From assembly GCF_022968795.1 (NCBI RefSeq), contig NZ_JALJRB010000017.1, forward strand, positions 1-64,000: a stretch of 64,000 bases of DNA, given 5' to 3'. The notes beneath the pieces were generated by a model. The model had not been told where the DNA came from. It saw only the letters and a program-made list of their open reading frames with translations, and did no database searches. The position numbers and the translations under genes are program-made. Positions 56,857 to 64,000 of this stretch are shown in pieces. Every line of letters begins with the position of its first letter. The stretch's first letter is position 1. The stretch is from Desulfatitalea alkaliphila. GTDB lineage: Bacteria > Desulfobacterota > Desulfobacteria > Desulfobacterales > Desulfosarcinaceae.

Positions 56857-59471
56857 GATGGACCTCCGAAAACGACGGTGAAGCCGCCGCTGTCATCCAG
56901 CGCAAGGTGCGCGCTGGACGGTAATTCGCCGCTGCTCATGCATGTGAGGATCTCCTGCGAGAGCCGCGGCATGATGGTGCCGCTCATGATGTGATCGATA
57001 TTGCGGGCACCGGTTTCCACCTCCGTGCAGCGTTCGGCGATCTGGTCGACGAGCGCCGGTGCATAGCTCAGGGCGATGCGATGCGTTGCGTGCAGGCGCC
57101 GCACCAGTTTCTCCAGCTTGAGAACGACGATCTCTTTGAGGACATCGGCGGGCAGCAGTTGATAGGGCAGAACCTTCATGCGTGCCAGCAGCGCCGGTTT
57201 GAAGTGATTGCTCAACAGCGGGCGCACGGCGGCGCCCAGGCTTTCAAGGGGGGGCGAAGGGGATTCGCTGCACATTTCCGTTATGATATCGGTGCCCAGA
57301 TTGCTGGTCATGAAGATGACCGTGTTCTTGAAATCGATGGCCCGCCCTTCACCGTCGGCCAACTCCCCCTTGTCGAACACTTGATAGAACAGGTTCATCA
57401 CCTCGGGGTGGCCTTTTTCCACTTCATCGATCAGCACCACCGAGTAGGGCCTTTGTCGAACGGCTTCGGTCAGTACCCCCCCCTCGCCGTAGCCGACATA
57501 ACCGGGCGGGGAGCCGATCAAGCGGCTGACGGTGTGCTTTTCTTGAAATTCGCTCATGTTGACGGTGACCATGAAGTGCTCGCCGCCGAACAAGAGGTCG
57601 GCCATGGCCAGGCCGGTTTCGGTTTTGCCGACGCCGCTGGGACCGGCCAGTAGAAACACGCCCAATGGCTGGGCGGGATCCTTGATGCCCGCCTTGGCCG
57701 CCATGATCACCTGGACGATGGCATCCAGCGCTTCATCTTGGCCCCGGATACGCTCTTTGAGCCGTTGGCCCAGTTGCATGACGGTCCGCGCTTCGTCCCG
57801 CATGACCTTGCCCACAGGTATGCCGGTCCAGTCGGCAACCACCTTGGCGACGATATCCGGGTCGACTTCCGCCCGCACCAGGGGGTCGGTGCCCTGCACC
57901 GCGCTCAGCCGTTGACCGGCCGCCTCCAATTCCGACCGGATCTCCGCCGTGGCCGTCGCTTCGGCATCGGACAACTGCAGGCGCAAGGCGATCACTTGTT
58001 GCACCAGGGCCTGTTCGTTCTGCCAGCGGTTGTTGAGGTCGCTCAACTCCTCCGTCAAGTGCTCCCGTTCGGCCGACAGCAACCCGGCGCGTTCCGGATC
58101 GACGGCGAGCCCGTGATCGCGGTCGCGGTCGATGGCCCGGGTTTCGCGGTCCAGGGCCTGAATGCGCCGCTCCCGGTCTTCGATCACATCGGGCTTGGCG
58201 GTCAGCATGATTTTGACCCTGGCCGCACTGGTGTCCAGCAGGTCGACGGCCTTGTCCGGCAGTTGTCGCCCCGATATGTAACGATTGGACAGTTCGGCGG
58301 CGGCTTCGATGGCATCGTCGCGCACCACGACCTGGTGGGCCGCCTCGTATTTCGCCTTCAGGCCGCGCAGAATCAGCTTGGTGCTCTCTTCAGACGGCTC
58401 GTCCAGTTTGACCAACTGAAAACGCCGGGCCAGGGCGGCGTCTTTTTCGAAATATTTTTTATATTCCGACCAGGTGGTGGCCGCCACGGTGCGCAGTTCA
58501 CCCCTGGCCAAGGCCGGCTTGAGCAGATTGGCGGCATCGCTCATGCCGGCGGAACCGCCGGCGCCGATCAGGGTGTGGGCTTCGTCGATGAACAGAATGA
58601 TTGGCTTTTCCGATGCCTTGATTTCGTTGATGACCGCCTTGAGCCGGTTTTCGAACTCCCCTTTCATGCCGGCGCCGGCTTGCAAAAGCCCCATATCCAA
58701 TCCCAGCAACCGGACACCGGTCAGCAGATCGGGGACGTCGCCCTCCACGATGCGCAACGCCAGACCCTCCACGACCGCGGTTTTTCCCACACCGGCCTCG
58801 CCGACCACGATGGGGTTGTTTTTGCGGCGCCGGGCCAGGATGTCCACCATCTGGCGGATTTCGCGATCCCGTCCGAAAACCGGGTCGATGTCGCCGCTGG
58901 CCGCTTTTTCGGTGAAATCGGTACAATAACGTTGTAAGGCGGTCGCTTCGCCCGGTGGTCCCGTGGTCTCGGCGATTTCGCTTTCGCGCAGCGCTTTTTC
59001 CACCGACCCTTTGGTCGCCGCCCAGAAATTGTCCTGCACGGCATCACGGCTTGCCGCCGTCAATAGATCCACATAGCTGCCGTCGGCGAACTGGCGTGGG
59101 CGGTTGAGAAAAGCCAGCAAAAGGGCACCGGACCGGACCCTCGCCTCGTCCAGGTCCACGGATGCCACCAGCCAGCCTTCCTGCAGCCATTCCAGCAGCA
59201 AGGGTGAAAAAACCGGCTTGGCGGCATTGCCGCTGCGAAATTCTTCCATGCTGCGGTGCAGGGCCTTCTGCACACGGCCCACGTCGACGCCCTGATGCGC
59301 GAGCAGCAGACAGATGTCCGAGGCGGGATTTTCCAGTAGCTTCAGAAAGAAGTGTTCCGCCGTCACCTCGTAATGGGTGCGGGAGACGCACAGCCCCGCG
59401 GCGCCTTCCAAACCGGAGGTGCAGTAGGGGTTCAAGCGGCGCAGCAAGGATTTGATGTCGACCGTGAGCAT
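56853..59471 (-). CDS. clpV: T6SS sheath-disassembly AAA+ ATPase ClpV (TssH)
   Basis: Recycles contracted sheath. The 872-residue protein has an N-terminal ClpN domain (1-150), a first AAA domain with GEAGVGKTAVVEG (about 220-232), a ClpB-like coiled-coil middle region (about 400-520), and a second AAA domain with GPSGVGKTETGLAMADLLFGG (about 605) and VLIDEVEKGHPEVMNLF, then the C-terminal D2-small domain. The order tssG-clpV-vgrG with 15-bp and -4-bp spacing marks it as TssH rather than housekeeping ClpB. Confidence 0.95.
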   Translation of the reverse strand: MLTVDIKSLLRRLNPYCTSGLEGAAGLCVSRTHYEVTAEHFFLKLLENPASDICLLLAHQGVDVGRVQKALHRSMEEFRSGNAAKPVFSPLLLEWLQEGWLVASVDLDEARVRSGALLLAFLNRPRQFADGSYVDLLTAASRDAVQDNFWAATKGSVEKALRESEIAETTGPPGEATALQRYCTDFTEKAASGDIDPVFGRDREIRQMVDILARRRKNNPIVVGEAGVGKTAVVEGLALRIVEGDVPDLLTGVRLLGLDMGLLQAGAGMKGEFENRLKAVINEIKASEKPIILFIDEAHTLIGAGGSAGMSDAANLLKPALARGELRTVAATTWSEYKKYFEKDAALARRFQLVKLDEPSEESTKLILRGLKAKYEAAHQVVVRDDAIEAAAELSNRYISGRQLPDKAVDLLDTSAARVKIMLTAKPDVIEDRERRIQALDRETRAIDRDRDHGLAVDPERAGLLSAEREHLTEELSDLNNRWQNEQALVQQVIALRLQLSDAEATATAEIRSELEAAGQRLSAVQGTDPLVRAEVDPDIVAKVVADWTGIPVGKVMRDEARTVMQLGQRLKERIRGQDEALDAIVQVIMAAKAGIKDPAQPLGVFLLAGPSGVGKTETGLAMADLLFGGEHFMVTVNMSEFQEKHTVSRLIGSPPGYVGYGEGGVLTEAVRQRPYSVVLIDEVEKGHPEVMNLFYQVFDKGELADGEGRAIDFKNTVIFMTSNLGTDIITEMCSESPSPPLESLGAAVRPLLSNHFKPALLARMKVLPYQLLPADVLKEIVVLKLEKLVRRLHATHRIALSYAPALVDQIAERCTEVETGARNIDHIMSGTIMPRLSQEILTCMSSGELPSSAHLALDDSGGFTVVFGGPS

Positions 59472-59486
59472 GGTTTGCCTCCTGGG

Positions 59487-60536
59487 CTAGGGATGTTGCA
59501 TTTCAAAACGGGTGCGCACTTCGCCTAACGATGCTTCGGAAAAAACCCAACTGGCGATCCCCAAGCGGGATCTGCCCGGATCACCGAGGCAAAGGGTTTC
59601 GGCCTCACCGGCGGCCAGAACGAGTTCCACTTCGCAGGAAAGCGGTTCGGTGACATACAGCGCCGTCAGGGCTGCCAGCTGCAGGTAGAGCGGGCTGCCC
59701 GGCGTGAATTGAAAAAAGAGCGTTTTGGGCAAGGGACCGATTTGTATGCGGAAGCGGCCCATGCGGTCTTCGATGGTGTGGCCCAGATAGCTGTCCATGC
59801 CGATCCGGTTGCCGGCCGAGCCGACGCAGAACCTTTGCGAATCCGGAATGGTGGCCCAGCGCGAAATGCAGGGCACGATGCGCAGCGGCACCCTCTGCAG
59901 GGCGTCCGTCAGCAATGCGGTCAACCCTGCGGCCGAGCGCGGGTATTGGGTGAACAGCCCGATGTAGCGCAACAACCGGTAGGGCGGGAAAGCCGGATCG
60001 GCCTTTTGCCGCTGCGTTTCCGTGCCCAGTCCCAGCAAACAGTAGAGCCGCTCCATGTGGGCCGACTGCTGCGCTTCGGCCACTTGCAGATATTGACGAT
60101 ATTTCAACCATCCCTTGAAAAGCAGATGGTACAGGCGCTGGTGAATGATGTCCAGAAAATCGCGGGAGACCGACTCGTCCTGTGCGGCTTCTTCCAGCAG
60201 ATCCTCGGTGTAAAAAGTGGGCAGGGGCGAAGCGGTGCCGTACAACCCGAGGAAATTGGCGGTGATGTGGAAGATGGTCCCATCGGTAGGGGATGATTGT
60301 TGGGTGATGCTTTCGATGTCGGCGGCCGGAAAAGCGAGGGAAAGGTTCGGCCGGATGCGGATGCGCTCCTCCGCCTGTGCCGCGTCCCGACCGTCTTCCG
60401 CGCGCACGGCGCGGCGCAGCAATCGCATCGCCTGGAAAAAGGCGTAGGCCGGTGCGTTGGTCAGCAGGTCGCCGCAAAGCGCGCCCTCGCCGTCGACGGC
60501 TAAATCAGTGGATGGTCGCCGATCCGTGCCTTCCAT
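59487..60536 (-). CDS. tssG: T6SS baseplate protein TssG
   Basis: A wedge component that connects to TssF and TssE. The 349 residues show the family pattern: FFQAMRLLRRAV near the N-terminus, RIRIRPNLSLAFPAADIESI, ITANFLGLYGTASPLPTFYTEDLL, and GLTALLTDALQRVPLRIVPC. The start is preceded by GGGAG and overlaps tssF by 37 nt in another frame. Length is typical. Confidence 0.93.
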   Translation of the reverse strand: MEGTDRRPSTDLAVDGEGALCGDLLTNAPAYAFFQAMRLLRRAVRAEDGRDAAQAEERIRIRPNLSLAFPAADIESITQQSSPTDGTIFHITANFLGLYGTASPLPTFYTEDLLEEAAQDESVSRDFLDIIHQRLYHLLFKGWLKYRQYLQVAEAQQSAHMERLYCLLGLGTETQRQKADPAFPPYRLLRYIGLFTQYPRSAAGLTALLTDALQRVPLRIVPCISRWATIPDSQRFCVGSAGNRIGMDSYLGHTIEDRMGRFRIQIGPLPKTLFFQFTPGSPLYLQLAALTALYVTEPLSCEVELVLAAGEAETLCLGDPGRSRLGIASWVFSEASLGEVRTRFEMQHP

Positions 60537-62233
60537 TGGTAGCTTTCTCCCTTGAGGATCTCTTGCATCGACAAGCGGGTGTAGGTGTTGATGGAAGCGT
60601 ACAGGCCGAAAAAACGGGAGAGGACCGTTCCGAAGAGGAACAGGTCGCCCGGCCCGCTGAAATGGTCCTGGTGCACCTCCATACGGATTTCACGACCGCG
60701 CATGACCACGCGGTCAACGAGGCGATCGGAAGCCTCGGCGCGGATGGCCCGGACACCGGAAATTCTTTTCTGGTGGGCCATGAAGGCGGGCCGGTCCCTG
60801 TTTTCCTCGAAATTGTAAAGCCCCAGCAGCGCCCTGAAGTTGTCCACATCGGTCAGGGACTGGTAGTTCAGGCAGAGGTGGGACAGCAATTTCCAGTGCA
60901 AATTGCTGCCGGGGGTGACCAGCACGGATGCCGTCGGAGGACGCAAGTTGGTGAACGCCACGAATTCGGGCGTGTTGCTGGTCGGGTGACGGATGTCGCC
61001 GCGTTGCAAACCTTCGGGCAGTTGACCGTTGGTGCATTGCAGCTGAATGGAAAGCGTTTCCGTCGCCGGCGGCGGCGCGCCGGGCGGGTAGGCCACGGAC
61101 AGATAGAAATCAGCGGCGTGTCGAACCGGTGATTGGCGCATGCGCAGATGGTAGGTGGGATTGGCTTCGGGATTCGGGGAGAACAGCTCGAAGGGTGCAT
61201 AGACCCGCTCCTTGGCGGTTCCCTGGACGAAACCGGTCACCCCGGTGACCGAGTGGATCTGAAAGTGCCCTCGCTCGCCGCCGCTGGGCATGACGCGGTA
61301 TTCGCTTTTGCGGTGATCCAGCCGAATGGGATCCGCGTCGTAGGGGAATATGTTGATGGCCGGGGTGGCGGCCAGCGCAAAATGCTCCCGGCGCACCCGC
61401 GGCGGCGGCAGCTTTGAAGGCGTCAGTTCGAACCGGATTTCAAATCGGGTGTCGTCACCGTTCGGTGTCCACTGCTGCCAACCGTGTAAATCGAGAAAAA
61501 GGAATTTTTCCGGCAGTAGAAAATATTCCTGGAGGATGCGGTAGCCGGGGAAAGAGTGGGGCGGATATTCGATCAGCACGTCGGCATCGTCAAACCCCAC
61601 CGGTCGCAGGTCCTCGGCCGGAAGCACGCAGACATGATTGTCTTCCGGCGCCGTCAACACCACGCGCTGCAGGTGACGCCGCAGCAGTAAGTAAATATCC
61701 GCTGCTTCCGGAAAGGATCCGGCCAAATGAAAGCGCAACCGCTCGGGCCGCCAATCTTTGAGGGACACCCCTTTCAAGGCCATCTGCAGGCGAATGCGCG
61801 GCGGCCGGCCGGGCTGCTCTTCGTAGGCGGCCTGTTCTACGGTCAACGGCTCGACCACCACGTCGCTGCAGGTGCGGAAGGTGCACGCGGTGCCCTCCAC
61901 CGGCTCGGAGGCCAGGTAGGTGCCCTTGGCTACCGGTATCGCCTGTTTGGGATTGGCCTTGGGCGTGAAAGCAACGATGGTGGCCGCCGGCAACGGTCGC
62001 AAGTAGTGCGGCCAGATCAACTGAAACAACTCCTGGACGATTTCAGGAAAATCATCGTCCAGCCGCTGGCGCAGCAGGGCCGTCAGGAAGGCCACCCCTT
62101 CCAGCAGCCGTTCGGCATCCGGATCGGTCGACATGCCGCTGAGCATGGGGGCCACGGCCGGGTGCGCCTTGGCGAATTCGGCGCCCAGGTCGCGCAGTTG
62201 GGCCAGTTCCTGGTGAAAATAGTGGTCGAACAT
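60500..62233 (-). CDS. tssF: T6SS baseplate protein TssF
   Basis: The major wedge subunit: 577 residues beginning MFDHYFHQELAQLRDLGAEFAKAHPAVAPML, the standard TssF opening, and containing DPDAERLLEGVAFLTALLRQRLDDDFPE and the late SNLHWKLLSHLCLNYQSL motif. It lies 6 bp after tssE and its last 37 nt overlap the tssG start, indicating translational coupling that would help keep the TssF:TssG ratio. Confidence 0.95.
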   Translation of the reverse strand: MFDHYFHQELAQLRDLGAEFAKAHPAVAPMLSGMSTDPDAERLLEGVAFLTALLRQRLDDDFPEIVQELFQLIWPHYLRPLPAATIVAFTPKANPKQAIPVAKGTYLASEPVEGTACTFRTCSDVVVEPLTVEQAAYEEQPGRPPRIRLQMALKGVSLKDWRPERLRFHLAGSFPEAADIYLLLRRHLQRVVLTAPEDNHVCVLPAEDLRPVGFDDADVLIEYPPHSFPGYRILQEYFLLPEKFLFLDLHGWQQWTPNGDDTRFEIRFELTPSKLPPPRVRREHFALAATPAINIFPYDADPIRLDHRKSEYRVMPSGGERGHFQIHSVTGVTGFVQGTAKERVYAPFELFSPNPEANPTYHLRMRQSPVRHAADFYLSVAYPPGAPPPATETLSIQLQCTNGQLPEGLQRGDIRHPTSNTPEFVAFTNLRPPTASVLVTPGSNLHWKLLSHLCLNYQSLTDVDNFRALLGLYNFEENRDRPAFMAHQKRISGVRAIRAEASDRLVDRVVMRGREIRMEVHQDHFSGPGDLFLFGTVLSRFFGLYASINTYTRLSMQEILKGESYQWKARIGDHPLI

Positions 62234-62239
62234 AATGGC

Positions 62240-62653
62240 CTACTTCTTTACTTTAATTTGGCCGCCGGTATCCAGCACGCTGTCGAAGGTGACCGGGTCT
62301 CGGTGGCCGGCCAACACCAGTTGGGCATTGATCTGAAAATGGACCGTCAGGGCGTCGCCGGCCTGGTCCAGAAATACCACCCGGACCTGGCGCAGTCGCG
62401 GCTCGTATTTCTGAATGGTGTCCCGGATGGTGTGTTCTATCACGCGCCGCGATTCGGGATAGCCGCTCATCAAGTCCGTAAAGTCGGGAATGCCGTAATC
62501 TTCAGCTATGGGTACATTGCCCTGGCGCGTGTTGAGAATGCGCTGCAAGTGTGATTGGACCGAGCGTATCATTTGCGCGGGATCTTCGGTCACCCGACGA
62601 CTCGGGTTTCTGGCCGATTCACGGATGCGGTCCAAAAGACGGTGTTCACGCAT
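62240..62653 (-). CDS. tssE: T6SS baseplate protein TssE (gp25-like)
   Basis: A 137-residue GPW/gp25 family protein, the lysozyme-like wedge protein without catalytic function. Motifs: LLDRIRESA at the start, MIRSVQSHLQRILNTRQGNVPIAEDYGIPDFTDL and IEHTIRDTIQKYEPRLRQVRV. It follows hcp after a 180-bp gap that contains a strong hairpin and precedes tssF by 6 bp. Confidence 0.93.
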   Translation of the reverse strand: MREHRLLDRIRESARNPSRRVTEDPAQMIRSVQSHLQRILNTRQGNVPIAEDYGIPDFTDLMSGYPESRRVIEHTIRDTIQKYEPRLRQVRVVFLDQAGDALTVHFQINAQLVLAGHRDPVTFDSVLDTGGQIKVKK

Positions 62654-62735
62654 GGCACGTCCTGCTCTTTATGCGGGCCGAGGTCTACTCAAGCGACCCC
62701 GCGCCCGGCATGGTCGACCGGTTTCATGCCAAGCC

Positions 62736-62787
62736 GCCTTGCAGGCAACGCAACGGCATCGATCCGCCGGACGGTTGCCGGCAAGGC
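62736..62787. promoter_or_regulatory. inverted repeat in the hcp-tssE gap
   Basis: 14-bp arms at 62736-62749 (GCCTTGCAGGCAAC) and 62774-62787 (GTTGCCGGCAAGGC) are complementary except for one position, with a 24-nt loop. There is no T-run on the minus strand. It may act as a 3' stabiliser or partial terminator that allows higher hcp expression than downstream genes. Confidence 0.5.
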
Positions 62788-62833
62788 ATGCGCGGCACAA
62801 AACCAATCGTGTTCAAGTGCTTGCCCTGTTGCA

Positions 62834-63349
62834 TCAGGACCGTGGGGCGCGCCAGTCGTCCGTTCCCTCCGTGCCGGACACGACATGGTTCCAGGTGATC
62901 TTGCGATAGGTGAAGGCAACATCTTCCAAATGGGTGAAATGGGCCTGGGCCGGATCCTGACAGTTGGGCATGTAGGTCTTGATATCGACGATGATGGCAT
63001 CTTCCAGTTCGATGGTGTAATAGTGTTCCTGTTGGCCATCGGCACTGGTGCGATAGAATTTGATGGTGCACTTGGTCAAACGTTCGCCGGAGCACAGAGC
63101 GTTGCACAACAGTGGCGACGCCTTGTCGAGCACCTTGGTGATGACCAACGGTTTGTGCACCCGTTGCCCGGTCGGCTGACCGCTTTGCGGATCGCGGGGG
63201 ATGGTGATGTCATGGGACAGCGCCTGGACCAGAACTTCGTCTTCATGGCCCTCCTGGTAGATGTTGCCCACGCTCTCCTCGGTGAAAGCACCTTGGGTGA
63301 TCAGTCCCTGGCTGTTGCCTTCGATGGTCAAATAAGCTGGTGTCGGCAT
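62834..63349 (-). CDS. hcp: T6SS tube protein Hcp (TssD)
   Basis: The 171-residue inner-tube subunit, assembling as hexameric rings and a secreted marker of T6SS activity. Motifs: PAYLTIEGNSQGLITQGAF, HDITIPRDPQSGQPTGQRVHKPL and the C-terminal EDVAFTYRKITWNHV. It lies 33 bp after tssC. Only one hcp copy is in the window. Confidence 0.95.
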   Translation of the reverse strand: MPTPAYLTIEGNSQGLITQGAFTEESVGNIYQEGHEDEVLVQALSHDITIPRDPQSGQPTGQRVHKPLVITKVLDKASPLLCNALCSGERLTKCTIKFYRTSADGQQEHYYTIELEDAIIVDIKTYMPNCQDPAQAHFTHLEDVAFTYRKITWNHVVSGTEGTDDWRAPRS

Positions 63350-63382
63350 CTTCGTTCTCCTTTTTCTTTAAATTTGGTTGGT

Positions 63383-64000
63383 TTATTCCTTGTCCAGTTT
63401 CCCGACAAGCGAAAGGGTGAAAAAAGCACCCATGTACTTGAAGTGGGGGCGGACCTTCATTCCCACCCGGTACCAGCCTGGCTCGCCTTCCACATCTTCC
63501 ACCGTGATTTGCGCCTGGCGCAGCGGCCGCCGGCTGCGCACCGAGGCGGGGGGGTTTTCCTGGTCGGCCACGTACTGCCGGATCCAGGTGTTCAGTTCCC
63601 TGTCCAGATCGGCACGCTCCTTCCAACTGCCGATGTTTTCGCGCTGGATCACCTTCAAGTAGTGGGCCAGGCGGTTGGCCACGTACATGTACGGCAGCTG
63701 GGTGCCCAGTTTGTAGTTCAGTTCGGCGTTCTTGCCCTCTTCGCTGATACCGAAGTTTTTGGGCTTTTGCACCGAGTTGGCGGAAAAAAAGCAGGCATTG
63801 TCACTGCCTTTGCGCATGGTCAGGGCGATGAAGCCTTCTTCGGCCAATTCAAATTCACGTCGTTCGGAGATCAGGACTTCAGTGGGGATCTTGGTCTGGA
63901 CGGCGCCCATGGCCTCGAATTGGTGCAAGGGCAGATCTTCCACCGTGCCGCCGCCCATGGGTCCGATGATGTTGGTGCACCAGCGGTACTTGGCGAAACT
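63383..64000 (-). CDS. tssC: T6SS contractile sheath large subunit TssC (VipB), 5' end cut by window edge
   Basis: The C-terminal 205 residues of the sheath subunit, open at the right edge of the window. The visible part begins SFAKYRWCTNIIGPMGGGTV and contains EDLPLHQFEAMGAVQTKIPT, ELAEEGFIALTMRKGSDNACFF and the ending GWYRVGMKVRPHFKYMGAFFTLSLVG, all diagnostic. An internal ATG at 63958 is not the real start because the conserved sequence continues upstream in frame. The full gene would have about 490 codons. Confidence 0.95.
   Translation of the reverse strand, partial: SFAKYRWCTNIIGPMGGGTVEDLPLHQFEAMGAVQTKIPTEVLISERREFELAEEGFIALTMRKGSDNACFFSANSVQKPKNFGISEEGKNAELNYKLGTQLPYMYVANRLAHYLKVIQRENIGSWKERADLDRELNTWIRQYVADQENPPASVRSRRPLRQAQITVEDVEGEPGWYRVGMKVRPHFKYMGAFFTLSLVGKLDKE

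Overview
The window reads as a chromosomal segment of a high-GC, probably anaerobic, Gram-negative bacterium, most likely a Desulfobacterota (deltaproteobacterial) relative of sulfate reducers. This is inferred from gene content: an IorAB-type 2-oxoacid:ferredoxin oxidoreductase, a DUF362/ferredoxin protein, a rubrerythrin-like diiron protein, a 4Fe-4S flavin oxidoreductase of the FadH/OYE type, lysine synthesis through DapL plus LysA, and a type VI secretion system (T6SS). No taxonomic marker was checked.

Layout. 1-1210 is almost gene-free and rich in palindromes. 1297-2946 (-) holds ssb and a DUF362 ferredoxin. 3102-5729 (+) is a compact RNA methyltransferase, cupin, AI-2E-family operon. 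5934-8711 holds a rubrerythrin-like gene and an L,D-transpeptidase whose 3' end overlaps a convergent Tat-exported YcbK-like gene. 9202-10107 (-) is a pair of Hsp20 genes, followed by an FHA-GAF histidine kinase. 12493-16065 (-) is iorA-iorB coupled to an unusual trypsin-like protease. 16331-19626 holds the flavin oxidoreductase convergent with a ThiF/MoeB-like enzyme, a MoaD/ThiS-like carrier and a small Cys-rich protein. 19766-24428 holds a sugar epimerase, a coiled-coil protein and dapL-lysA. 24713-29576 holds a GAF-PAS-LuxR regulator, a large secreted FN3/PKD protein and a GNAT. 29712-37123 holds carB, a PurF-like protein lacking its glutaminase cysteine, and glycogen phosphorylase. 37493-45560 holds mnmG-fetA-fetB, a dnaJ-like gene, hpt and a long acidic zinc-ribbon membrane protein. 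45701-48717 holds tRNA-Met, a secreted Pcm-like protein with a duplicated leader region, and parE.

From 64000 leftwards to 49782 (-) runs a T6SS operon: tssC (cut by the window edge), hcp, tssE, tssF, tssG, clpV, vgrG, then a spike-accessory module of DUF2169-pentapeptide, pentapeptide, DUF3540 and DUF4150 (PAAR-like) proteins. Sheath, baseplate, ATPase, tube and spike genes are present. tssB, tssA, tssK and the membrane-complex genes would lie to the right. No recognisable toxin follows the PAAR-like gene.

Between genes, an AT-rich element built from ACTTAAAA/ACTTAACA units recurs at six places in both orientations. Several hairpin-forming repeats cluster in the first 1.2 kb. Promoters with good -35/-10 boxes are visible for the dnaJ-like gene, dapL, the flavin oxidoreductase (with a perfect inverted repeat between the boxes) and the secreted FN3/PKD protein (long leader).
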